Positions 1-11,012 are shown, counted from the stretch's first letter. The stretch: DNA of 64,000 nucleotides from Flaccisagitta enflata (GCA_965153355.1 OZ231126.1:33790001-33854000), one strand, 5' to 3'. Notes: generated by a model not told the origin, from the sequence alone. Made by a program: numbers and translations.

Positions 1-757
1 CGACATAGTAAAATGAAGTGAACGCGACTAGAATATTTTTAACAATTAACGAATTTCTCTCTGTCGATCTATCTGCCCGATTGGCTGCGACATCTCTCGA
101 GACAGGTTGCCCATTGGACCAACTTAATCGTGTTTGTGTGAGAGTGACTGTCAGTGTGAGAGTGTGTAAATAAGTAGCTCGCCACAATTCCCAATGTAGG
201 GGACAGGAGGTCAAGTTGATTTACCAAAACCTCCACCTTGTTTTTGGGCTCTAGTCAGTGTACGGTAGTGAATTGTATCTAAAATCAAATTCCACCATGT
301 TGCAACATAGTATGAAGGATATTGTTCCACTTGTCATACTGCCCCTGCTCACGCGCATAATTGCCCTTGTCCACCCAAATTACTGCCCCTGCCCACCCAA
401 AAGCGGCTACTTATTTGACGTGTGTTCGGACTTGTTGTCTTATCTTTCACCGCCAAAAAATAGTTATACGTCTGCGGAAAATGGCGAAAAAGTTATAATG
501 CGATCGACCTGAAGGCGAAAAAAATAATTCTTTAACAGCGATTTGACTGCCTGAAGTGAAAAAGAACATTTTTTTTTATTGAAGAGCAATCTCCAATGAT
601 TTTTTTCAAATCTGATCTAATACGTCAATCCGCCGAAAAGTCGTCCCAAACAGAACGAATTAGCGCGAACAAAACAAGAACGACGACGACGGCACAAACG
701 ACAACGAGAGAACTGCTGCAGCAGCAGAAGGAAACAAACGAAAATTGAACAAGTAAC
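1..757. other. gene-free stretch with F1 debris
   Basis: I see no supported gene here. Positions 342-415 contain repeated 'ctgcccctgcccaccc' phrases ending near 'gcggctac', which match the interior and 3' end of the F1 repeat family seen elsewhere in the window. The rest is AT-rich unique-looking DNA, including a short CAG/CGA triplet-rich patch near 675-735. Confidence 0.5.
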
Positions 758-957
758 CATGAGTTACAATATCGTTGCGGACGGGTGGGCAGGGGCTTAC
801 AACCCCCATTCCCCCATCCTATGCTCACTTACACATATATTCATAACTGCAGCATCATAAATGTGTGTTTCCACACTTATTTACTCGATCACCACGGGCC
901 AATGGACGGACAGACGGACTTACAAAGCTTCTTATAGAACTGCGTGTCCGCACCTTA
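758..957 (-). repeat. F1 dispersed element, GCGGACACGCA subtype
   Basis: Read on the minus strand, it starts with GTGCGGACACGCAGTTCTATAAG, here split as a CGCA-type half palindrome plus CTATAAG. It then has a short run of GTCCGTC units, a 'gatcgagtaaataag' segment, and ends with 'cccctgcccacccgtccgcaac'. The same order of blocks occurs at 37,485-37,651. No coding potential is supported. Its own tandem core is very short. Confidence 0.6.
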
Positions 958-998
958 AAAAAGAAGAAAGTATAGCAAGAAATTGAAGAAAGAATGGA

Positions 999-1035
999 AC
1001 AAACAAACAAACAAACAAACAAACAAACAAACAAA
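999..1035. repeat. (AAAC)n microsatellite
   Basis: About nine perfect AAAC units lie directly downstream of the F1 element's outer end. They are simple repeat DNA. The apparent reading frames across them are a by-product of the tetranucleotide. Confidence 0.9.
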
Positions 1036-1214
1036 CCAAGAAAAAGAGGCAGAAAAGAACTGAGACACAAAAAAAATTGAACACAAGTGGTGGATTTGGC
1101 GTTGTCATCTGCAGTGTTCTCTTCGCATTTGTGACAGCTCTTTTCCTCACATTCGAGCCTCGACGACGACAAGGCGAAGACGGCGGAAACTCCTCCCACT
1201 TCTTCCTTTTCCAT

Positions 1215-1880
1215 TCCGTTTGACAATGGATGGTAAAATGACGATCTAATGGCACAAACACACACTATGCTGAACTGAATGGAAAATGGTAACATGACTA
1301 TCTTATGGCACAAACACACACTAAGCTGAACTGAATGGAAAATGGCAAAATGACTATCTAATGACACACAACACTAAACTGAACTGAATGGAAAATGGTA
1401 AAATGACTATCTAATGGCACAGACACACACTAAGCTGAACTGAATGGAAAATGGTACAATGACAATCTAATGGCACAAACATACATTAAGCTAAATTGAA
1501 TGGAAATGGTACAATGACGATTTAATGGCACAGACGCACAGATTACTTAACTAAATGGTAAATGGTAAAATAACGATCTAATGGCACAAACAAACAAGCT
1601 GAACTGAATGGAAATTGACGCAATAAGGATCTTATGGCTCAGGCACACAGATGGCTACACTGAATGGAAAATGGTTCAATGACGATCTAATGGCACTGAC
1701 ACACAGTAAGCTAAATCAAATGGAAAACATTGAAATGACAATCTAAAGGCACTGACTCACAGTAAGCTGAACAGAATGGCAAATAGTAAAATGACTACCT
1801 AATAGCACAGACACAGAATGAGTTAAAGATGCTAGGGGACGATCTAATGGCATAGACTGAACTGAATAGCAAAAGGCAAA
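1215..1880. repeat. ~56-bp minisatellite, about 11 units
   Basis: Units read 'tgaatggaaaatggtaaaat', then 'gactatctaatggcacaaac', then 'acacactaagctgaac', about 56 bp in all. Similarity falls off toward the right end (about 1,800-1,880), as expected for an old array with decayed edges. No protein is supported. Confidence 0.8.
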
Positions 1881-3400
1881 GATGATAGTATAATGACCCG
1901 GGCACACCCTTAAAGTTACAACAAAAACATTTCTTTATAATGCATATTTGTCAAACACCTGTACAAAGAATTTGAGTGACTAATATAATCAAACAACGTT
2001 AGCGTTTACCACCATAGGCATAGATCCGTATGAAAGCCAATGGAAACTGAAAAATTGCATCATATGGATACAATCCACTAATATTCCATACTAGTTGACA
2101 TCGCCGCTGCGAGGTTTTATCATCATCAAGCCGCCATCAATTTCGGTCTTCGACAAGCCTCGACTAAAAGAGGGGGGGGGAAGGGTGGCGAGAGCATTTG
2201 CGTTCATGTCATTGAAATGACAGCCCGGCAACAAGACAAGCGTCACTTGATCGTGACAGTATTTCAATGACGCGATTCTCGGCTCATCTAACAAGCACGA
2301 TCAGCTCAGGCAATGATGTATCCTAACCGTCTCTGAGAGCATTGAATTTTGCGCTTAACATGACATCTGCAGTTTCTCTGTATGCACCTAAAAATGCTTT
2401 AAAATCTTCCCAGTCGTGAAAATCAATGTAAATGTTTCACTGTTTTAGGAAAAGACGTGGTGGACGTATGGACCAACGAAATGACCGATGGACCGTCGGA
2501 GGGACAGACCCTCTTATAGAGATGCAAGGACGCATCTAACTTCTAAGAAAAACAGCCTCAAACACAATTTAATAAAGTTTCACAATTGATTCAATTCTGA
2601 TTCAATTTTCCCACGCATAATTGGTTTGCTTTTATCGAGTTACAAAACGACAAATCCTTACGATATTTTCTGGCATTTGAGTTTTCAACCAACATACAAC
2701 ACATTCACGTGGCGATATTTTTAGTCGCGGACACGCACACATTTCTTTTTTCCGCTCCTGCCCACCCGTCTGCGACTAAGGGAGATTGTATACGGCCTTG
2801 TTCACTGAGTAATGCGACGTATAAGGCGGTTTACCATCAGAGAAAAACTGTCGTAAATTCATGGAAACGACAATAACAAAGAATTTTTATCCGTCATTAA
2901 AAAATAAGCTTCCCTAGCCTTAAAAGAGTACAGATATTTGCGCAAATTAATGCCGAGACATTTTCTACAAACCTGTCACAAAATACAACCAAGAAAGTAA
3001 AAGGATTTGACATCGAAAATGCAGCTAAATTTAGCCAAATATTTACGACAGAAAAAGCGAGATGCCATAAGGTAGACAGTTAAGGGGTTGTCGTATAGGG
3101 AAAATATCGCGATAATAGACTTAATACAACCCCTTTATTGGAACATGCTTACGTGCCCTTGAGACAACACTGCATTTGTCATTTCCATTCTTGGCCATTC
3201 TTGGCATAGATGGGTCTTTCCAGCTCAGAAACCTGTTTTGGCCACAAGTCCGGTTGCGCCTTTTTCTGTTTGGAACTCATGCTGATACTGAAATTGGTTC
3301 CACTTCCATGAATGCATTCGAACTTTACCGAAAACGTGGTCGGATGAACGTGAGCGGGTGTTCTGGGTTGCCGGGGGTGGAAGAGGTTCAATAGCCATTT
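1881..3400. other. gene-free stretch
   Basis: I see no supported gene. It includes a short G-run near 2,171-2,180 and an F1 fragment at 2,718-2,802, listed separately. Short frames in both directions at 3,179-3,443 overlap each other and match nothing I recognise. Confidence 0.5.
2718..2802 (+). repeat. internally deleted F1 element
   Basis: The 5' end 'tttttagtcgcggacacgca' is followed within about 30 bp by the 3' block 'ctcctgcccacccgtctgcgac' and then 'tatacggccttgtt'. The GTCC-repeat interior seen in other F1 copies is missing, so this looks like a solo or deleted copy that keeps both ends. Confidence 0.65.
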
Positions 3401-3419
3401 TGGCAGGGACAGTGTTGTA

Positions 3420-3570
3420 ACAAGTCATCCAAGGATCGCACATGGTCAGCGGTACCCGATGCCCTGCTCAGAGTGATCAGCTGAAGAAGTGGAGTGAGAG
3501 CAGGGCAGCGGCCCCAAGGGGCCGATCTCCTGTATGACACAGGGGTGAATTTCCTTACGTCCTGAGAAGG
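3420..3570 (-). repeat. F2 dispersed element
   Basis: On the minus strand it reads 'ggaaattcacccctgtgt', 'catacaggagatcggcccct', 'tggggccgctgccctgctct', 'cactccacttcttcag', 'gagcagggcatcgggtaccg', 'ctgaccatgtgcgatcc'. The same order is found on the plus strand at 48,935-49,060. CCCTGCT and AGCAGGG can pair as a hairpin. No Pol III box A/B pair is evident. Confidence 0.65.
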
Positions 3571-3800
3571 CATATTTCAGGCCTTTGGGGCAATTATCCA
3601 TGATATTGATATTGAGTTTTTACATTTTTTTACCAATTTCTTGTCAATTTTCCATGTTATTCAATGTGAACATTATTTTTTTTTCAATTTTCCATGATAT
3701 CCATTTGTAATTCTTTTTTTTTCATTTTTCTGTTAATTTTCCATGTTATTTGATGGAAAATTTGCATCTTTTTATTTTCCCATGTTGTTCAAGGAGAATT
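3571..3800. repeat. diverged T-rich tandem repeat
   Basis: Loose units of about 60 bp carry 'ttttccatgttattcaatg' or close variants at about 3,640, 3,690, 3,735 and 3,775. The array lies between two F2 elements. A similar 'ttttccatgtcatccaatgg' follows the F2 3' end near 13,850, so it may be an F2-linked core. Confidence 0.5.
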
Positions 3801-3814
3801 TGAGAAGTTTTGGG

Positions 3815-3950
3815 GGGACTTACAGACGGATGTACGTACGTATGGACAGACGGATGGACGGACGTAAGGAAATTCACCTCTGTGTCCTACAGGACATCGG
3901 CCCTTTGGGGCCGCTGTCCAAAAAGGGCCCGTAAAGCGTGTCACAAACGG
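3815..3950 (+). repeat. F2 dispersed element with GGAC repeats
   Basis: A 'gacagacggatggacggacg' run leads into 'taaggaaattcacctctgtg', 'tcctacaggacatcggccct' and 'ttggggccgctgtcc'. This is the same module as 3,420-3,570 in the opposite orientation. The 3' part ('gtaccgctgaccatg') is missing here. Confidence 0.6.
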
Positions 3951-4026
3951 ACTCACAGACCGACAGACAGTCTTTTTATCTCTCTCTCTCTGTCAGGTTA
4001 TTTCCATCCTCCTAGCATCTACTATA

Positions 4027-4050
4027 CTCTCTCTCTCTCTCTCTCTCTCT
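4027..4050. repeat. (CT)n tract
   Basis: Twelve CT units follow a shorter CT run at about 3,979-3,992. The flanking 4,051-4,576 contains no gene that I can support. Confidence 0.8.
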
Positions 4051-4576
4051 GCGCACCAGGTTTTAGCTTGATTGCGATATCGCCCCCTTTTGCTTTTTTC
4101 GGCATCAACTTTTCGTGTTCTTTTTTTTTTAATTTGGGTTTTGGCAGTTTTGGTTGACCACATTTTAGAATATTCTATTAGCGAGTCCGCGCCAAAAGTC
4201 GATCTTCGGTGGGAATCATCCCAAAGATAGTCTCACAACCTCAACCAAACCAAAACGGGATTATATTAAAAAGGAATTTACAAATTTGTCATCACATCAT
4301 TAAATCTTTCTTTCTCTGTTTTCCATTCAGCTTTGTCAAATATTAAGAGGCAAGTATGATATGTGTAACATGTCTGTGAGGAGAAAAGGTAGAGGGATTA
4401 GCAAATTAGGAATTACCAAATTGACGGCTTCAGACGACCTGAATTACTGGATTTAAGTCGGGGACGAGTATATATCTGGTGGTGGGTGGCATTCTTTTGT
4501 GTTGTCGGCAGGTCTGCCATTAATCTATTTTTATTTTCGGGTCTTTTTCCGTCTGCTTGTCTGTCTGTCGGCAATT

Positions 4577-4586
4577 TTCTTTCATT

Positions 4587-4657
<71 letters not shown>

Positions 4658-4659
4658 AT
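4577..4659. repeat. (CTTT)n microsatellite
   Basis: About 20 CTTT units, slightly interrupted at the edges. The Phe/Leu/Ser-rich frames over this segment are reading-frame artefacts of the repeat. Confidence 0.9.
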
Positions 4660-4969
4660 TTTTTCATCTTTTCCGTCTTTCTTTCTTCCTTTCTTTTAAC
4701 ACTACCTACTGAAAAGGCTGCTTGCAATTTCGAATGAAACCTGGGAGGAAATGTGCAACGGAGATAAGCGCATCGCGTATTTCAATAACACGGATGTGAT
4801 TGATTTCCTAAGCGTAATTCGAGCTTTCTGCTTTCCTATGAAGCCTATGTATTATATTTAATCAATTCGATGGCATCTCAATATTATTTTAACATTTCCA
4901 TTCTGAACGTGTGGAGATGGATTCTATCTCTTCCTACCCTGATTTGATCTGTCATCTACAACAATTGGA

Positions 4970-5225
4970 GAAAAGTCGATTTATGTAATCCGACTTTTTA
5001 AACCGCAGGGGAGAAATAGTTTTCCATTTTTGATTTGGGGTAATTTTAGCAAGTTGGGCCTATTTCCGAGTGGGATGATACATTTTTTGATAATCGAAGC
5101 TAAGCAAGAGCTAATCTTTCTTTCAAATGGCGCCAACCAGAAGTCTCTAGGTTGATTATTTTTCATGTTATGATTTTTTTTAATCTTTTTTTATATTTTT
5201 GCATTTTTCAAATTTTTCCCTAAGG
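4970..5225 (-). repeat. F3 dispersed element, partial
   Basis: On the minus strand it reads 'gaaaaatttgaaaaatgcaa' and then 'ccaacctagagacttctggt', 'tggcgccatttgaaagaaag', 'attagctcttgcttagcttc'. It ends in 'aaaaagtcggattacataaa'. The block order matches the F3 copies at 8,046-9,345 and 31,705-32,170, where the conserved phrase is 'ttctgcttggcgtcatctga'. The repeat core and 5' end are absent. Confidence 0.55.
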
Positions 5226-5303
5226 TTGATATTTTCTATTCATCCTAATTTCAGTCCTTATGAAGTGTGCAACAAAAAGTAAGAATGTTCATCTGATGAA
5301 AAT

Positions 5304-5517
5304 TTTTAGTCGCGTGCTACGCGACTCTACACCCCGCTTTGTCGGTCCGTCTGTCCGTCGGCCCGTCGGTCCGTCTGTCGGTCCGTCACACTTTACTTTT
5401 TTTTGGGTTTTTGGGATTTTTGGCTTCACTGCTCCTGCCCAAATGATCTGGTGACCACAATTACGGCCCCTGCCCACCCCCACGCGACTGGGGTAGCCGT
5501 GTATCCGGCCTTGTTTT
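5304..5517 (+). repeat. complete F1 element
   Basis: It starts with TTAGTCGCGTGCTACGCGACT, a hairpin with stem AGTCGCG/CGCGACT. Next come 'ctacaccccgctttgtcggt', several GTCCGTCGG/GTCCGTCTG units, 'cacactttacttttttttgg', a short non-repetitive middle with 'tgctcctgcccaaatgatct', and the end 'cacgcgactggggtagccgt', 'gtatccggccttgtttt'. It is one of the best templates for defining the family because no large tandem core has expanded in it. Confidence 0.75.
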
Positions 5518-6029
5518 ATTGAAATAGTCTTTAAAAAAGTGTTGAATTTTTTCATAACTATTAAAGTGCAACAGACTGAATTCCTGTAAAGTATATGCTT
5601 CCACTCATAAACATACAAAATCAAACTTAGGCTATGACCCCTAACTTTGTGGTTAAAGAAGTAATTATCAAAAACCTTTGAATTAGTATTTTGTAAACAG
5701 GCATAAAGGCAGTTGTTCTTACCCTTAGATAATTTTTCTTAAATTTATAGAATATTTGGTTCATGGGATAAAGTTATATGCTGGCTTCTGGCATTGTCTA
5801 GGACTGACAAGTCAGCTAGGTAACAAAACCATATTTTAGGTATGTATGTGTATGTAATGGAAGCTTACACTATATACATGTCCAAATTCTTTTCATTTTT
5901 TCCTCAGATGTTTTGATTTTGGTAATTGTATGAGTTTTCTAGGATGAATTGTTGCACATGTCACAATTTACATGAAGTAAGGAGTTGGGGGTGTCTAAAT
6001 TCCCCAACTTAATTCCTTCCTCTCAAATA
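5518..6029. other. gene-free stretch
   Basis: AT-rich sequence without a supported gene or repeat structure. It ends at the TA that flanks the next TIR element. Confidence 0.5.
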
Positions 6030-6205
6030 CAGTAGGACCCCGCCTCATCGGTCCCATTGGGACTGAAGATTTTTCACCTTTATCTCAGGGTTACCTTTAA
6101 AGAGAGGTAAAATAACATTGAATACTATCATTTGGGACCTAAAAAGGTTGACCTTTATTGATGGGGAACCTTTAAAGGCGGGGCTTTTATTGCGGGGTCC
6201 CACTG
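6030..6205. mobile_element. pogo-like MITE, 176 bp
   Basis: The ends are CAGTAGGACCCCGC and, inverted, GCGGGGTCCCACTG, each flanked by TA (6,028-6,029 and 6,206-6,207). TA duplication with CAGT-starting ends is typical of the pogo/Tigger branch of Tc1-mariner elements. Between the TIRs lies only AT-rich DNA with further partial inverted repeats, so it is non-autonomous. The family assignment rests on end sequence and TA only. Confidence 0.75.
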
Positions 6206-6261
6206 TATATCTAAAAGGGTGGGACATGGACAATTTTTGCTGAAAACAATTAAAGGGAATA

Positions 6262-6864
6262 ACAATGGCAAAAAAAAAAACTAGACGCTCAATATTTATC
6301 AATAACTTGTAAACCACTTAAATTTTTTGCTTAAAATCCATGAGCATTTAAAAGAGCTTCAAAAACTCTACAAATCTAGACCAAGCAGAAATCTTTAGCT
6401 CAATTCGTTTAGAAATGACATAAGTTTAAAGTTCAGTACTCAAATTCTTGATTGACGAATAGAGCAGATTTCAGCGCCAAAAAACATGACACGTTTTGTC
6501 TTACATATTCTGTAAAACGCAAAAATGAAATAAACAATACGAAATCAAAGGTGAAAATGAAGTATTTTTAATTCTCTACAAGATGGAATCAAGCAGAAAT
6601 CATGATTTTGGTTCGTTTACAAGCTGTATCAATACAAAGTTGGTTACTGTAAAAAAGATGGAAGCAAGATTTGAGTTTTTTGAGTAGTTATCTTTAAATT
6701 ATCATAACTTCTAAAGTTCTGAAGCTAGAATGATCGGAAGGAACTCAAATGAAAGATTTTTTGAAGATCTTTAAAACTGTCATGGATTAAAAGGTTCTAG
6801 CATTTTCTAGTACGACTCAATCAACAGTCAAAAGATCGCGTCTAGTTTTTTTCTTTGCCACTGT
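6262..6864 (+). mobile_element. 603-bp TA-flanked MITE, copy 1
   Basis: The left end ACAATGGCAAAAAAAAAAAC and right end (inverted) ACAGTGGCAAAGAAAAAAAC form a TIR of roughly 27 bp that continues into TAGACGC on both sides. TA flanks both ends (6,260-6,261 and 6,865-6,866). A copy of identical length with about four mismatches lies at 12,128-12,730. The interior holds 'tagctcaattcgtttagaaa', a motif also found in other families. No transposase frame is present. Confidence 0.85.
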
Positions 6865-6879
6865 TATCTTTTTTTGGGT

Positions 6880-7125
6880 CATGTTAGGTAATTCAATCCA
6901 GAGCACTTGTTTTTACCCACAAGGACAAATCCACAATTCAAGCTTACTCAAGCTTAAACATAAGACCAAACCCACACCTAACCCTCACCCTATCCCTACT
7001 CTATCCATATTCTATCCCTAACCCTAAAACCCACCCCATCCCTAACCCTAATCCCACCCCTAACCCTAAAACATTACCCGCTTAAAAACACTTAAAAACA
7101 AAAGACACGGATTGCCATTGTGAAC
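6880..7125 (-). repeat. TTAGGG-like degenerate element, copy 1
   Basis: On the minus strand: 'ccgtgtcttttgtttttaag', then degenerate TTAGGG/GGGTTA units, then 'ggtgtgggtttggtcttatg', 'tttaagcttgagtaagcttg' and 'tccttgtgggtaaaaacaag'. The plus-strand homologue at 11,950-12,800 is interrupted by the 603-bp MITE. This copy is uninterrupted and so shows the empty target, a single TA at 6,945-6,946. Confidence 0.7.
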
Positions 7126-7396
7126 GTGACCAAAAGGGCTTCATCTTCTATGAAGATATATCATGGGATGATAGGTCTCCATGAAGGGTAAAGTAAACTT
7201 ATCCATATGAAAAAATAAAAGTCCTCACTCTAAAAAAATAATAATATTGTAACATACAGTCTCTGGTCATCAGTTGGAGACCTGTACCCTATTGAGTTTT
7301 GGCCATTTAACTCCAATAACAAGAAAGAAGAGTCAACATGTTACGCACATTGACTGACTTTTATGACCTAACTTTCGACTCGCATTTTACCCTGTT
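7126..7396. other. gene-free stretch
   Basis: No gene supported. It leads into the GA microsatellite. Confidence 0.4.
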
Positions 7397-7406
7397 AGAG
7401 AGAGAA

Positions 7407-7494
<88 letters not shown>
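7397..7494. repeat. (GA)n microsatellite
   Basis: Nearly pure GA with two GAAA interruptions at the left. The Arg-Glu and Ser-Leu frames here are artefacts. Confidence 0.9.
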
Positions 7495-7497
<3 letters not shown>

Positions 7498-7509
7498 AAG
7501 AGGGAGAGA

Positions 7510-7705
7510 GACACACACCTCAGTGGCCAAGTTGGTAACTTGGTTACCAGATCTGGTAACTTGGGAGCATCCCCTAGTAACTTGAAAAGGCATCTAGTAA
7601 CTAAGTAACCTGTCTGGTAACTAATTGAAATTTTGTCTGGTAACTTTGGTAATTTTGGTAATCTGGGACAAAAATTTGGTAATTTGGGTAATTTTTTAGA
7701 TGTTT
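7510..7705. repeat. GGTAACTTG minisatellite
   Basis: Variable units around 'ctggtaacttggttacc' repeat at irregular 10-30 bp spacing. The phrase 'acacctcagtggccaagttg' at its left edge resembles, inverted, 10,100-10,155, where 'ctggtaactatctggtaacc' also occurs next to a CA tract. The two are probably related elements. A short CT tract lies at 7,720-7,734. Confidence 0.6.
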
Positions 7706-7734
7706 TGAATAAATAATTTCTCTCTCTCTCTCTC

Positions 7735-8045
7735 GTCCTTACTCTCACTCTAAGAGATTGCTGTTTCCTGTTTTACCCAAAAAAATTGTAAATCTGTTAA
7801 AATCAGAGGCTATTTTTAGTGGTAGACAAGAAATTTTTCACATTGTTGTGCTGGTTCCTTTGTTCATCTGTCAATCCTATTATTGATGCTTCTATCAGTC
7901 CATCTATTATATTTCCAAATTCCAGGTACTGGTACTGGTACTGGTTTTCTTATGGGTTTTTAAGTCAATTTGAATCATAGGTATCATCAATGTTGAGTTA
8001 GGTATTGCTCTTGCCTTCCCATTTGCGACTTTTGCACTTTGTAGG
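7735..8045. other. gene-free stretch
   Basis: No gene supported. It includes a short GGTACT repeat near 7,925-7,942 ('ggtactggtactggtactgg'). Confidence 0.4.
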
Positions 8046-8092
8046 GTTTGTTGCTAATCGCCGTAGGAAAAAAAAATAAATGCTGGGAGAAA

Positions 8093-8186
<94 letters not shown>

Positions 8187-8354
8187 AGACAAGAGAGACA
8201 AGAGAGACAAAAGAGACAAGAGAGACAAGAGAGACAAATTTAAGAGAAAGAGAAGAGCGACAGAAACAGAGAGACAAGAGAAAAGGAAAGGGAGACAGAG
8301 AGAGACAGACAGAGAGAGACACAGAGAGAGACAGAAAGAGAAACAGGGAGAGAA

Positions 8355-8408
<54 letters not shown>

Positions 8409-9345
8409 TGAGAGACAGACAGACAGACAAACAGACAGAGAGCAGGAGCAAGCAGGGTCAAATTTGAGTGATTTGAAAATTAGTGTCATATTGACTTTTT
8501 TTCATGTTACATAGGGTCGAAAATAGGATCAACGAAATATATTGATCTTTAGGAAAAAAGGGAAAAATGCGAAAAAATGACAAAAGATTTGAAAAATCAT
8601 AGCTCCAAAACTATTAATTGCACAGAATTCTGCTTGGCGTCATCTGAAAGAGCAGCATTAGCTCTTTCTTAGCTTTTAATTTCATGCATAGGTTTTTTCG
8701 GGCCCCCAAAACTTACACCGTCTTTGGATCGGACTGTAAAATGCAAAACCTTTATAGCTCCTAAACCACTTGGAAAAAAGTCATGAAATTTTCAGTGAAT
8801 ATTGGTAACATGTGACAGTTTTTGCATGTCAAAGCTCAGATCATAGTATGGAAAAGATGAGGGGAAAGCAAAATATTGAAAGAATATCCATTTTTTAAGC
8901 AAAATTGCTTTTTTCCCTGTTTTTTTTTGGAAGGTGCGGTTTTTTTTTCAAAGAATATGCAAGAAAAAGACAATATATAAGTTAACATCTGTCATCAAAA
9001 ATAAATCAAGAATTTTTGTTGAAATGCAAAGCAATTTCAAGCAGATAAAGACAACTTCATCCTAAGGAAATGGGGAAAAATTGATCCTATTTAAAAGATG
9101 GGTTTTCTTTTAATATTTCTTTTTCCCTCACCTTTTCTATACTATGATCTGAGCTTTGACATGCAAAAACCGTCACATGTTACCAATATTCACTGAAAAT
9201 TTCATGATTTTTTTCCTAGTGGTTTAGGAGCTATAAAGGTTTTGCATTTTACAGTCCAATCCGAAGACGGTGTATTAACTTCCTTAAACCACACATGAAA
9301 AAAAGGGAAAATCAAAAAGCCGAAGGTATTCTTCGACTTTCTTCC
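8046..9345 (+). repeat. F3 element with GA/CAGA core and nested MITE
   Basis: The left end 'gctaatcgccgtaggaaaaa' is followed by a long (GA)n/(GACAA)n/(CAGA)n core (8,093-8,450). Then comes 'catagctccaaaactattaa', 'ttctgcttggcgtcatctga', 'agctctttcttagc', and a right end with 'cttcgactttcttcc'. The copy at 31,705-32,170 has the same order but lacks 8,716-9,272, so that segment is a later insertion. Confidence 0.65.
8716..9272. mobile_element. 557-bp TA-flanked MITE with ~170-bp arms
   Basis: The left arm (8,716 to about 8,890) and right arm (about 9,105-9,272) are inverted copies with roughly ten mismatches. They start CACCGTCTTTGGATCGGACT and, inverted, CACCGTCTTCGGATTGGACT. TA lies on both sides. 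The F3 homologues at 31.7-32.2 kb and 60.8-61.3 kb carry the uninterrupted site (a single TA at 32,070-32,071). No coding frame is present, so it needs a transposase supplied elsewhere. Confidence 0.75.
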
Positions 9346-9618
9346 AAATTATACAAAATTATGATTTTTTTTTATGCTAAAGAAGAACTCTAACGAAAGT
9401 AAAGTTAAAATCTAGAAAAACAAGCTTTATCTCTACCCCAAACCCTAACTCATCACTCTCTTGATAACATTTTAAAAACAAAAAGCTGGTAATGAATAGC
9501 AAGTATGGGGGATCATTGCTAGAGCATAACCGCTAACAGTGCATGACCGCCAAAAAGGCAAAGAACTTAATGCCCCATCAAAGATTTTGTTGTTATTTAT
9601 AAGTTAGCAATAACGCAA

Positions 9619-9956
9619 TAGAGGTGGGGGAAATGCACCTTAGTCAACAGATCAAGTTGCATGTGAAGGAAATGTCATAATATGATAAGAATAGATAGTA
9701 TGCCAAGTTTCAGGGCCTTTGGAACAGTTTCAGCCTAGCCCTCCACCCCCCTGATTTCCCATAGAAAATGTATAGGAATGATTTTGGCCTCAAAAGTTTC
9801 CTATCTTTTATAATGGGGCAGGAGGTGGGTGGAGGGCTAGGCTAAAACTGTTCCAAAGGCCCTGAAACTTGGCATACTATTTATTCTTATCATATTATGA
9901 CATTTCCTTCACGTGCAACTTGATCGGTTGACTAAAGTGCATTTCCCCCACCTCTA
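9619..9956. mobile_element. 338-bp MITE with 9-bp target duplication
   Basis: The ends TAGAGGTGGGGGAAATGCAC and its inverse form arms of about 130 bp (left to about 9,757, right from about 9,825). The 9-bp sequence ATAACGCAA is present perfectly on both flanks (9,610-9,618 and 9,957-9,965). A 9-bp duplication with long TIRs fits Mutator-like (MULE) non-autonomous elements. Other 9-bp superfamilies are not excluded. It is distinct from the TA-flanked families around it. Confidence 0.8.
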
Positions 9957-10153
9957 ATAACGCAACTTTACTAAAACATATTTTTGTGTCTAATTCCTTG
10001 ACATGTGAAGCTCATTTATACATTAAATTGATTACCCAACATGATTGTAGTAACCTAATATATATATTAAGATCTAGTTACTAATTTAGTATTTTGCGAA
10101 AAAAATCTGGTAACTATCTGGTAACCTGGCCAAATTCGGTGTTGGCAACTGAG

Positions 10154-10154
<1 letters not shown>

Positions 10155-10235
<81 letters not shown>
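10155..10235. repeat. (CA)n microsatellite
   Basis: About 40 CA units, nearly perfect. They follow a 'ctggtaacc' segment related to the array at 7.5 kb. Confidence 0.95.
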
Positions 10236-10242
<7 letters not shown>

Positions 10243-11010
10243 AAGACAGAGGAAGACAGAGACTGAAAGGGAAAAAAGAGACACATTGTACCTCTCCAGG
10301 TTTTTTTCTTTGCGTCAATACAATATCTTACTTAGCCTTGTCCGCCTCCTCGTTCGCATCCCTTCCGTTCCGACTTAACTTTTCTCAGTTTCAGGCCTGT
10401 ATATTGTTCCGTATTTCCGAAATAATCAAACGGTTTGGAGAAAGGGAAGGAAAAGGAAGGAGGAAAAAAAAAGAAAAAAAAAAGAAAAAAAGAAAACTTG
10501 GGAAATTATAACTTTTGGCAGTAAAAAATCATAAAACATGATAAGTTAAACACAATTTGACACTATTTGAATCTTAAACACCCAGTTTTAGTGGTTTATG
10601 GGGAAGAAAAACACAGATTTGGTAACGCGACGCAATGCGTGGTAGGAAGAAAATCAAAGGCAGGGGGGGGGGGGAAATAATCAAGGGTCATGGAATTATA
10701 TACACCCCTGCTCAGTTTTATGTAAACTAGGAGAATCAAGTTCCCTCAAAACCAGAATAAAAATCATGACAAACTACATCAAGTATTTTTGTGGATTTAC
10801 CTCCTTTTAATCGTGTGACAGAAAACCAGAGAGACAGAAGGTGATAACGTTTCCTTTCTGGTGGAAACTATGAACGACGTCAATGCAAAGATGATAACGC
10901 CGCCTCCAATAATTTCCTCTGCCAAACGTCGTTGCCAGCTTCCCCACTAACCGCCACCTCCTAACCTCCAACCGTCGTTGTTGCTGCCATTGCTCGTTTA
11001 CAGTTCGAAG
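10236..11010. other. gene-free stretch
   Basis: No gene supported. It contains an AAAAG-rich stretch (10,440-10,500) and an 11-base G-run near 10,664. A 72-codon minus-strand frame at 10,807-11,025 has no recognisable motif. Confidence 0.45.
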
Positions 11011-11012
11011 TA

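Noticed and set aside
6955-7075. Telomere end or fusion point
   Set aside because: Units are too irregular, and the stretch is a shared core of a dispersed element with non-telomeric flanks.
7987-8514. Ser/Leu and Arg/Glu frames of 140-160 codons on both strands
   Set aside because: Produced by the GA/CAGA tract and mirrored on both strands. The same holds at 7.4, 21.3, 31.4, 34.0, 38.5, 51.0 and 60.5 kb.
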